Origin: an uncultured Oscillospiraceae bacterium
Lineage (GTDB): Bacteria; Bacillota_A; Clostridia; Oscillospirales; Oscillospiraceae
Assembly (NCBI GenBank): GCA_944385265.1
Contig: CALWWO010000129.1
Span: 1 to 16,775, forward strand
DNA length: 16,775 bases
Direction of reading: 5' to 3'
In this document: one piece after another, positions 6,471-12,907 of the stretch
Layout of the letters: each line of letters starts with the position of its first letter
How positions within the stretch are numbered: the first letter of the stretch is position 1
The notes under the pieces: model-generated
What the model saw: the letters and a program-made list of their open reading frames with translations, nothing else
What the model was told of the DNA's origin: nothing
The model's database searches: none
Program-made: the position numbers and the translations under genes

Positions 6471-6887
6471 CTATTTTTCTGCTTTATTTTTAAATACAAA
6501 TAACCGCTGTCCAAAATAATTAAGTATGACAAATATGCACATCCCTGCGAGCATTGAAAAATTATCCTGTACGCTGACCGAGCCTGCTGAGAAAATAAAC
6601 CTCACAAGCGGTTTGGCAACTCCGTAAGCAACAAAATAACATATTGCGATATTGATAGCAAACCGCAAAACACTGCGCAGTGAGTTATTCTTGCTCTTAA
6701 AAGTAAAATACTTGTTTAAAAAGAAGCTCAGAATACTCCCAAAAATATAATTTGAAGCTGACGATATCCAATAGTTAAAGCCAAGCAGATTGTAAAAAGC
6801 AAACATGATCGCCGTTCCGAAAATGGTATTTGCCACTCCCACGAGCGCGAAGCGCAGTATCGTGCTGTTAAATATTTTTTCCTTCAT
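6471..6887 (-). CDS. gtrA: GtrA-family membrane protein (polyprenyl-phosphate sugar flippase)
   Basis: 138 residues, the usual length, with four hydrophobic helices (about 13-33, 42-60, 74-94 and 110-128) in the GtrA pattern RFALVGVANTIFG, SFFLNKYFTF and ILNYFGQRLFVFK. GtrA proteins are thought to flip undecaprenyl-phosphate-glucose across the membrane for the GtrII-type transferase. Its ATG overlaps the gtrB stop by four bases (ATGA), so the two are translationally coupled. Because gtrB is split upstream (7415-7420), coupling depends on ribosomes translating the distal half of gtrB. It is the last gene of the operon 9833-6471. I see no clear terminator between it and the downstream promoter at 6405-6433. 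Confidence 0.93.
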   Translation of the reverse strand: MKEKIFNSTILRFALVGVANTIFGTAIMFAFYNLLGFNYWISSASNYIFGSILSFFLNKYFTFKSKNNSLRSVLRFAINIAICYFVAYGVAKPLVRFIFSAGSVSVQDNFSMLAGMCIFVILNYFGQRLFVFKNKAEK

Positions 6888-7408
6888 TTCGACGCCTCAT
6901 TAGTTTCCTGTATTATATATACAGGACGATGTTTTGTTTCCAAGTATGTTTTCGCCAAATACTGCCCCAAAATACCCACACAAAACAACTGAACGCCTGA
7001 AGCGAACAGAACGATACAGGTCACTCCTCCTAATGTACCAATCGGAACGTCAATAGAGAGGCTTCGTATAAACAACACGCAAAACAATACAAACGCTATA
7101 ATGCAAAAAATTATGCCCAAAACCGAAGCAATAACAAGCGGGGCGGTTGAAAACGCCACGATCCCTTCAATGCTGTATTTGAAAAGCTTCCAAAAGGACC
7201 ATTTCGTTTCACCGGCTACGCGTTCTACATTTTCATATGGAAGCCACTTGGTGCGGAAGCCAACCCAGCCGAATATCCCCTTTGAAAATCGACTGTATTC
7301 AGACATTGACAGGATCGCTTCTACCATTTGGCGCGTCATCAAGCGAAAATCACGAGCACCGTCTACTATATCGGCATCAGAGATCTTGTTGATCAACTTG
7401 TAGAACAT
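6884..7408 (-). pseudogene. gtrB: Bactoprenol glucosyltransferase GtrB-like, C-terminal part (out of frame with its N-terminus)
   Basis: 174 codons are counted from the first in-frame ATG (7406-7408), which is an internal Met of the family (..ARMFYKLINK) rather than a real start; no SD precedes it. Visible: GARDFRLMTRQMVEAILSM and RFSKGIFGWVGFRTKWLPYE of the GT2 domain, then two membrane helices (about 78-108 and 120-145) typical of GtrB/DPM1-like enzymes. This reading frame continues upstream without a stop to the U6 run at 7415-7420, where it joins the N-terminal part by a -1 shift. With one extra base the whole gene is 954 bases and 317 residues, the normal size. The stop overlaps the gtrA start. 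Confidence 0.85.
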
Positions 7409-7836
7409 GCGGGCAAAAAACTGCGCACAGGAGGCTCGCCCGTCCGCGAAACGCGGCGGGTAGCAACGCTGTCATATTCCCCGGTTTGAAGAGCTTCATA
7501 CATTTCAGGCAAGAGCGACGGAGGATCCTGCATATCTGCATCCATCACCGCAGCATAATCTCCGGTGCAATTCTGAAATCCGGCGTACATGGCGGCTTCT
7601 TTTCCAAAATTACGTGAAAAAGATATATAACGAATTCGAGAATCTTGTTTTGCAGCATTGCGGAGGATTTCCAATGTATTGTCACGAGAACCGTCGTTAA
7701 TAAAAAGCATCTCAAATTCCAAATCATATGCGGCAGACATCTTGTCCGCTATTTTTTTGATCTCCTCCAGAAAAAACGGCAACGCCGCTTCCTCGTTATA
7801 ACAAGGAACTATAATAGATAATAGATATTTTTTCAC
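7393..7836 (-). pseudogene. gtrB: Bactoprenol glucosyltransferase GtrB-like, N-terminal part
   Basis: 147 codons; in-family sequence runs to about residue 140. GT-A fold family 2 transferase: SIIVPCYNEE (7-16), FINDGSRDN (45-53, Asp48), SRNFGKEAAMYAGF (74-87) and the metal-binding DAD (99-101) with QDPP (103-106). It should load glucose (or another hexose) from UDP-sugar onto undecaprenyl phosphate on the inner face of the membrane. After Ser139-Phe140 the frame leaves the family (LPACSTS, stop). Relatives continue FFARMFYKL, which is found in the next frame. The GTG start follows the SD AAGGAG with a 9-base gap, and is 21 bases after the gtrII stop. Confidence 0.9.
7415..7420 (-). repeat. 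U6 homopolymer at the gtrB frame break
   Basis: On the mRNA: CGC AGU UUU UUG CCC. The run U UUU UUG is a canonical slippery heptamer (X XXY YYZ) in the right phase. A -1 slip gives the family sequence (RSF[F/L]ARMFYKL). Seven U would put the gene in frame without slippage. Confidence 0.85.
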
Positions 7837-7857
7837 AGTCTTTCTCTCCTTATTGTC

Positions 7858-9186
7858 TCATTCTTCCCGCAAAACATATTCCGTCTCCGAATAATGTGTC
7901 TCGCCTGTTTGCACATTGCGGCTTCCTAAAATCAACGTGTATTCAGACAATGGAGCTTTTAGTTCAGATATATCAGCAATCGCCACATATCCGCTGTTCG
8001 TATATAGATATCCATTCTCAAAGTTCTCTAACAAGTCTGTCCTGTTTATACTTGTCCTCGCTGCAGAAATCTGTACATATTCGCCGGTTGTTTTAAGCTT
8101 TAATATCACCTCAGGCATAACTTGCTCGGAAGAAACGCCTTCTTGAAATAACCATCCCCTAATAATAAGTTGATTATTTGTCACCTGGTACGAATCCATT
8201 GAATACTGTAAGATATTGTCAATGCTAGGTTTCTCTCGCCTTTGAATTTTTGTTGACAAGACTTCCTCGGGCCACCTATCTTCAGATAGCTTTACTATAA
8301 CATATTCCCCCGCATTAACCACGCTTCCCGGCGCCGGCCACGCAGGCATGCACAATGCTTTTTGACGTGCTTCTATCATTTGTTCGAACGCTATACTTTT
8401 AAACGAAAAACCTGCAGTTTGCAATAATACACAAGCTCTCTCTGAACTATGTGCATAATGAGGTTCAAACTCGCTTCCGTGATTAAGCATCGACATTCCT
8501 ATTAAATCACCGCGAATACACGCACCATTCAAATGATTAGAATATACGCCAACAATGGCTATCTTATCTTGATTTGGAGCCACTTCACTGATTTTTTGTT
8601 CGACAGCACTTGCTATTCGCATATCTTCTTGCGTTCGAATTTCGTCAGTGTAAATTAATCTCGTCGTTACATTCGCTTGATTCCAAAAAACAGCTACTAT
8701 AAGTAAAATGCTGACATAGCCCATTAGCCTTTTTTTTGAACTTAATCCAAGTAATATCAATGCATCGCATGCAATAACAAATGGATATGCCAATTGAGAT
8801 CTATATGTAGGTGCAGTGCCCATATACACCGTCAAGAAAAATGGACAAAATTGAAGTCCAACACCTGCAGCAACATAAAGCCAGCGCAATGCACCTTTTC
8901 CGTTTTTCTTAACAGCATCCAGAACTAAAAATAAGATTGTTAGGGTAGATAAAATACAAAAAAACGGCGTATAAAATATCCCTATCCCAAACAGAGCTTG
9001 AACGCCATGAATTATAATATTACTAACAATTTGTTTAATCGGAACGTTTCCCCATAAAACCTGATCATTCAGATATCCGCTACCCGAAAAGAAAAGTTGT
9101 GTTATAACAGTGTTAATTAACATAGCTACAGCAAATAATGCAACATGCCATATAATAATTTTTACGTATATACCCCCCCCCCGCAA
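7858..9186 (-). pseudogene. GtrII-like membrane glucosyltransferase, C-terminal part (out of frame with its N-terminus)
   Basis: The open frame of 442 codons has no proper start: its first possible codon is a TTG just before the G10 run, without an SD. It reads on from the N-terminal part (9162-9833) if the run has 11 (or 8) G. It holds about five membrane helices (roughly 8-30, 55-87, 98-120, 130-148 and 153-170), then a soluble region with PAPGSVVNAGEYVIVKL near 285-301. Residues about 325-440 form a beta-rich tail (LIIRGWLF...EVILKL...GYVAIADI...YTLILGSRN), probably an extracytoplasmic accessory domain. GtrII-type enzymes move glucose from undecaprenyl phosphate to a surface polymer outside the membrane. 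Its base composition looks more AT-rich than the housekeeping neighbours, as is common in surface-glycan genes. Confidence 0.8.
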
Positions 9187-9833
9187 GAATAGAAATTATT
9201 TTTAATAATTTCGGTCGAATTTCGGTTGTACAATCCAACAAAGCATGCAATGACTATAGCAATATGCAAAGCAACAAATATCTGATAACTGCTAAACTCC
9301 CAAACCATGCATATAATTGCAGCAATTTTTGCCCATTTTGAACCATGCAATATTCCATAGTACGAAAGACCTGCTCCTATAGCACACAGACAATACGCCC
9401 ATGCAATTTGAAATATTTGCAAATCAAAGTATAGTTGCTCTGCCATAATCGGGCTCACAAAGCAAAGCAAGCCAAAAGCCGCCGTCAAATGAATCTGTTT
9501 CTGCATTGACCGCCAGAGCAAATATCCGAACAACAGACCAGCAATGATAAAAAGTGCATACCCAAAAGTAGTAGAAATAAACGGATTAAACCACCGCAGT
9601 CCAAATATATATTCTGTTATTACCAGTCCGTAACGTCCTATCTGCAGCCAATTGAAATAAATTGAGTACGGAGAGTTTATTACAGGCTCAGTATCGATGT
9701 GCGGATTGGTATTAAATAACCACGCTCCATAAACCGAAACAAAAAGCGAACTGTAAAGCAATATATGCCATCTGTTTGCATACATGTATTTTTTAAACCG
9801 TTCTCGCTCAGATCTCCAAATTTGTGTTTTCAT
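9162..9833 (-). pseudogene. GtrII-like membrane glucosyltransferase, N-terminal part (ends at the G10 run)
   Basis: 223 codons. The start is fixed by a strong SD AGGAGG 9 bases upstream. About six membrane helices alternate with loops; the first outer loop has NPHIDTEPVIN (Asp47, Glu49), the place where GtrII and other GT-C enzymes carry catalytic acids. It would be the polytopic transferase that adds the lipid-linked sugar to a cell-wall or surface polymer. The frame runs into TGC GGG GGG GGG GTA TAT ACG TAA and stops at 9162-9164, after about a third of the protein. The rest continues in the -1 frame (7858 onwards). The rejoined gene would encode about 658 residues. First gene of the operon, with a promoter at 9895-9924. 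Confidence 0.82.
9173..9182 (-). repeat. G10 homopolymer inside the gtrII-like gene
   Basis: Ten C on the plus strand, ten G in the coding strand, exactly where the frame of the GtrII-like protein breaks. Lengths of 8, 11 or 14 G give one continuous gene; 10 gives a stop four codons later. It is the longest G/C homopolymer I noticed in the window. Such tracts mutate by slipped-strand pairing. Confidence 0.95.
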
Positions 9834-9894
9834 TTTGTGATACCTCCTTCACACGCCCAATTTTAGGATTTCCCAATTAGTAGTAAAGAACGAT

Positions 9895-9924
9895 ATCATA
9901 AAATGGCAAAAATTGCAATATCAA
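9895..9924 (-). promoter_or_regulatory. Predicted promoter of the gtr operon
   Basis: Minus strand: TTGATA (9924-9919), 18-base spacer, TATGAT (9900-9895). It is overlapped by the direct repeats at 9908-9936. The start at 9833 lies about 55 bases downstream of the expected transcript start. Confidence 0.6.
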
Positions 9925-9936
9925 AAATTGCAATAT
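9908..9936. repeat. Tandem direct repeat AAAAATTGCAATAT x2 over the gtr promoter
   Basis: Copies at 9908-9921 and 9923-9936, a 15-base period. Each holds the palindrome ATTGCAAT. The pair covers the spacer and the -35 of the gtr promoter, a likely place for a regulator. Confidence 0.75.
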
Positions 9937-10051
9937 ATAAATAGCAAAGGCTGTAGCATGGCAGCACAGACTATTTCCATCGCAACTCACAAAGGCAAGA
10001 AACGGTCAGTTTGAAGTAAAATCGGCTTGAAATAGGCGCTCCATCCACTTT

Positions 10052-10609
10052 TCATCTATGTTCTATCTTTTGGCATTCTTCTTCGTTCATACCGACTGCG
10101 GCTATAGCCTCGCCTATATACCTATACTCATTATCGGAATACAGCAGCTGTTCCGTACTCTCCATGTCGCAGCAGATTATAAGTACTATGTCTTCTCTTG
10201 TTAGAAACGCGATGGCATCCTCCTCATCACCCTCTGCGTAAAGAATCGTGATATCGCCCGCCGGATCTTCTCCTCCGGTCGTGACCGTATAACCGAGCAA
10301 ACTCATATGTTTTTCAAACTCTGCCGTCACTTTGTTTACGTATTCCTCCGACGCGCCGCCGCGCATTATCCCAACTATGCAACCCGCAAACGCTCTGCCG
10401 GCGCATACCTCTGACGCTTGGGCTGCCAGCTCTTCTGCCGTTACCGGTTTATCGTTTTCTAAATCGCTCTCGGCGTTCGCTTCGATAAACTGCTCCGATG
10501 CATTATCATTAAAGCTCATATCAGAGCTCGTATCGGAGTTTGTCGTTCCTCCGCAGCCCGCCGCAAATAAAAATACCGCCGCAAATACGATCAATCTGAA
10601 TTTTGTCAT
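10052..10609 (-). CDS. Predicted lipoprotein of unknown function
   Basis: 185 residues from the Met at 10609; this start is chosen because the SD GGAAGGAG lies 5 bases upstream, whereas an in-frame ATG at 10630 precedes the SD. A signal peptide (MTKFRLIVFAAVFLFAAGC) ends in a lipobox FAAGC with Cys19 as the lipidation site. A Ser/Thr/Asp/Asn-rich linker (20-50) follows, then an acidic alpha/beta domain of about 125 residues with four Cys in two places (CAGRAFAGC and IICC). I do not recognise the family. The domain has a short repeat-like feel (ADITILYAEGDEEDAIAFL). It is transcribed alone and stops 218 bases before the gtr operon on the same strand; no clear terminator lies between. Confidence 0.8.
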   Translation of the reverse strand: MTKFRLIVFAAVFLFAAGCGGTTNSDTSSDMSFNDNASEQFIEANAESDLENDKPVTAEELAAQASEVCAGRAFAGCIVGIMRGGASEEYVNKVTAEFEKHMSLLGYTVTTGGEDPAGDITILYAEGDEEDAIAFLTREDIVLIICCDMESTEQLLYSDNEYRYIGEAIAAVGMNEEECQKIEHR

Positions 10610-10701
10610 GTCTTCTCCTTCCGCTTTCAAAGTGTCACAGTCTTTCCCGTGTAACAGCCTGTCCTTTCTGTATGCTGCCGTTTTACCCGTCTTTCCGCCA
10701 A

Positions 10702-10710
10702 ATTATATCA
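10702..10710 (-). promoter_or_regulatory. Possible extended -10 promoter of the lipoprotein gene
   Basis: Minus strand TGaTATAAT (10710-10702), with no good -35 at 16-18 bases. The leader to 10609 is about 85 bases. Confidence 0.4.
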
Positions 10711-10794
10711 GCTTACCTACGCATTTTTTGTCGAAGCAGCTTACGACGGCTTAACATATATTCTGCAATATTCAGATGTTTTGAGAGCCTTCTT

Positions 10795-10815
10795 AATTGT
10801 GCTATTTGCACAATT
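10795..10815. promoter_or_regulatory. Palindrome AATTGTGC-N5-GCACAATT upstream of a strong promoter
   Basis: Perfect 8-base arms with loop TATTT, ending 17 bases before the -35 at 10833. T follow it (to 10818), so it resembles a terminator, but no plus-strand gene lies upstream; an operator is more likely. Confidence 0.5.
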
Positions 10816-10832
10816 TTTGTTTCGTTATTCCC

Positions 10833-10861
10833 TTGACGTACAGTTGTTGGCGGTGTATAAT
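10833..10861 (+). promoter_or_regulatory. Near-consensus promoter of the cytidylate-kinase-like gene
   Basis: TTGACG (10833-10838), 17-base spacer, TATAAT (10856-10861). It is among the best promoter matches in the window. Confidence 0.85.
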
Positions 10862-10936
10862 ATTTACAAGTAAGATATTACATTTTTATTACTCTGTCAG
10901 GAGCTCGGCGTTATTTGCGGAAAGGAGCGTGCTTTT

Positions 10937-11551
10937 ATGAAAAAGAATACTATTATAACTATAGGAAGACAGTTTTGCAGCGGCGGGAGCGAAATAGGCA
11001 AAAAGCTCTCTGATAAGCTTGAAATTCCTTACTATGATAAAGCAATTATGGAACATGCAGCGGAAGAGCATGGATTTAGCGAGGAATATGTAAAGGAATT
11101 CGAAGAAAAACATTCCAACAGTTTTCTGTATTCTCTGTCCGCTTATTCCTATGAAAATTCCGTTGCTGGAAACGCCACTGTGTCTCCGTCCTTACAAATC
11201 GTTCTTTCGCAGTTTGAATTTATACGTGAAGCAGCTGCAAAGGGACCGTGCGTTATAATAGGACGGTGTGCCGATTATGTTTTAAAGAACAACCCGAACG
11301 TACTCAATGTATTTATATATGCCGATCTTGATGACAGAATTAAAGAAACCATGCGCCGTTACAGCATTCCTGAAAACACGGCTTCAAAAATGCTGCGCCG
11401 TACGGAAAAACTGAGAGCAAATTACTACAATTTCTATACTGACAGAAAATGGGGCGATATGAACAACTTCCATATGGCTCTTAACACAAGCTATTTCTCT
11501 ATTGATGACGCGGTGGAAATGATTTATCGCGCATATATCCTTAGTAAATAG
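10937..11551 (+). CDS. Cytidylate kinase-like family protein
   Basis: 204 residues. ITIGRQFCSGGSEIGKKLSDKL (8-29) is the modified P-loop of the cytidylate-kinase-like family (GRxxGSGG..IGK), followed by PYYDKAIM. A second family block is KGPCVIIGRCADYVL (94-108), with LNVFIYAD and the RY.I pattern of a lid region (MRRYSI). Such proteins are common in Clostridia, distinct from the true Cmk, and their physiological substrate is unsettled. By fold it should be a soluble phosphotransferase binding ATP. The ATG follows the SD AAAGGAG (9 bases). Single gene with a strong promoter, palindrome and terminator. Confidence 0.88.
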   Translation: MKKNTIITIGRQFCSGGSEIGKKLSDKLEIPYYDKAIMEHAAEEHGFSEEYVKEFEEKHSNSFLYSLSAYSYENSVAGNATVSPSLQIVLSQFEFIREAAAKGPCVIIGRCADYVLKNNPNVLNVFIYADLDDRIKETMRRYSIPENTASKMLRRTEKLRANYYNFYTDRKWGDMNNFHMALNTSYFSIDDAVEMIYRAYILSK

Positions 11552-11580
11552 TAAATAAACATACATATCTTAATGACGGT

Positions 11581-11614
11581 AAGGGCTCGTATACAAACGT
11601 ATGCGAGCCTTTTT
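11581..11614 (+). terminator. Rho-independent terminator of the cytidylate-kinase-like gene
   Basis: Stem GGCTCG-T-ATAC (11584-11594) with GTAT-G-CGAGCC (11599-11609), one G.U pair, loop AAAC, then TTTTT (11610-11614). Confidence 0.9.
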
Positions 11615-11823
11615 AAGCAGTTTCACCCATATGCCATTTTTCAGTGCAAATATCCCCTATCTATCAGCACGAAAAGTTCTGTCTCATAGCGTCAGATCTC
11701 ATATATAATTGCGCGGCATATACGATAACCCTGTTTGCAATATAGAGGCTTTTATAATGCACACTATATCACTGCCGTGTAAGTATTATTTAAATGTATG
11801 AAAAACAAAGGAGGAACTTAAAC

Positions 11824-12663
11824 ATGCTGCATCTAACTCCGTTTTGGCTATGTACAAACACTGTCCCAGGCGATTTATGCACAGCGCTGGACGTCGCTGT
11901 TGACTTTGGATTCAAATATGTTGAGCTTTCCGCTATTGACGGAGTCAGCGAGCAGATCGTTGCCGAAAAAGTCTGCAATGAATATGTAGCTGACGTGAAA
12001 AACGAATTGGATAAACGCGGTCTCATATGTATCGCCGTTTCCGGTCACTGCGATTTGACTGAACCCGCTTCTTTTGCACGCTTCCTGAAAAAGCTAGAGT
12101 TTGCAGGAAAAATCGGCGCAAAATATTTAAATACACGGTGCGGTCCGAAAGAGCGGTATGCTGAGTTCCGCTCAAATCTGAGCATTGCCCTCGCCGCCGC
12201 AAAGCCCTACTCCCTGCAAATAAACTTGGAGTCATACAGCGATATCATCGGTCTCGCCGCGGAGAGCTTCCGCGTGTTCGAAGATATAAACGAGCCGAGC
12301 GTGCGGTATAATTATGATCCGGGCAATATATATCGCTTTGCGTACGGAGACGTCTCATTTACGCGCGATCTGTCCGGAAATTTGAAATATCTCGACACGC
12401 TTCACATCAAAGACGCCGCGATAAAAGACGGCTGCATCATCCACACTCCTATTGGACAGGGCGGCGTTCACTACGAGGATATTTTCGATATACTTGGTAT
12501 GCGACTCGGTACCATCGCCGCCGGGCTTGAGACGCCGCAGACATTTAAGGTAAGACTGTCCGATTTTGCGCGGATAAATGAATTCCCAACCTTAGATCAG
12601 ACGTATTCCTCCGTCGAACAGTCTCTGTCTTTTATCCGCCAACACTGTGTGATCGATATATAA
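11824..12663 (+). CDS. Sugar phosphate isomerase/epimerase-like TIM-barrel protein
   Basis: 279 residues from the ATG at 11824, which has the SD AGGAGG 9 bases upstream; an in-frame ATG at 11794 has none and lies before that SD. Xylose-isomerase-like (AP endonuclease 2) TIM barrel: FGFKYVELS on an early strand and metal-ligand candidates Glu136 (INLESY), Asp165 (NYDPGN), His194 (LHIKD) and Glu236 (GLETP), the usual Glu-Asp-His-Glu set. It should isomerise or epimerise a sugar or cyclitol; the substrate cannot be deduced, and no transporter or kinase gene is alongside. TATAAT at 11753-11758 is a possible -10, but the -35 is poor. It ends at the terminator 12718-12751. Confidence 0.85.
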   Translation: MLHLTPFWLCTNTVPGDLCTALDVAVDFGFKYVELSAIDGVSEQIVAEKVCNEYVADVKNELDKRGLICIAVSGHCDLTEPASFARFLKKLEFAGKIGAKYLNTRCGPKERYAEFRSNLSIALAAAKPYSLQINLESYSDIIGLAAESFRVFEDINEPSVRYNYDPGNIYRFAYGDVSFTRDLSGNLKYLDTLHIKDAAIKDGCIIHTPIGQGGVHYEDIFDILGMRLGTIAAGLETPQTFKVRLSDFARINEFPTLDQTYSSVEQSLSFIRQHCVIDI

Positions 12664-12717
12664 TCCTGCGCGGCATGTTAAGCCTCCGCATCTACCATAG
12701 CATACACATAACATTTT

Positions 12718-12751
12718 AAGGGGTCGCATATTTTTGTATGTGACCCTTTTT
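12718..12751 (+). terminator. Rho-independent terminator of the isomerase-like gene
   Basis: Stem GGGTCGCATA (12721-12730) with TATGTGACCC (12737-12746), one G.U pair, loop TTTTTG, extended by A-U pairs, then TTTTT (12747-12751). Confidence 0.9.
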
Positions 12752-12778
12752 GCACGTTTTATATTGGAGGTGAGTTTT

Positions 12779-12907
12779 ATTCAAAACGCCGTTGTTCAAA
12801 TCAGAACACATCCGCCAAAAAAGACTGAGGCGGAAATTGAGCGGCTCCATGACGCAGCGCAACGCGAGCTGTATGAGATATTTGCCGCATATACTGTAAG
12901 TGGATAA
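12779..12907 (+). CDS. Small protein coupled to the serine recombinase, possibly with an ATT start
   Basis: The SD GGAGGTGAG (12766-12774) is followed at the ideal distance by ATT (12779), then CAA AAC GCC...; no ATG, GTG or TTG sits there. From ATT the product is 42 residues (IQNAVVQIRTHPPKKTEAEI, then ERLHDAAQRELYEIFAAYTVSG), a mostly helical, charged peptide. An in-frame GTG at 12770 gives 45 residues but lies inside the SD. The stop overlaps the recombinase start (GTGGATAA), so translation is coupled. I do not recognise a family. It may be a recombinase accessory peptide (recombination directionality factor-like) or simply a coupling leader; this is inference. Confidence 0.55.
   Translation: MQNAVVQIRTHPPKKTEAEIERLHDAAQRELYEIFAAYTVSG

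Larger units (their letters stand above)
10610..10936. other. Divergent intergenic region lipoprotein / cytidylate-kinase-like gene
   Basis: About 330 bases with no gene. It holds an extended -10 for the lipoprotein (10702-10710, minus), the palindrome at 10795-10815 and a near-consensus promoter at 10833-10861 (plus). The rest, 10630-10700 and 10715-10790, shows nothing I can name. Confidence 0.6.

Noticed and set aside
9159..9186. TTG at 9184-9186 as a true start for the C-terminal gtrII frame
   Set aside because: No SD before it, and the upstream frame encodes the matching N-terminal half of the same membrane protein.
12737..12766. Promoter for the recombinase unit (TTG...TATATT)
   Set aside because: Spacing between candidate boxes is 19-20 bases and the region is the arm of a terminator; not convincing.
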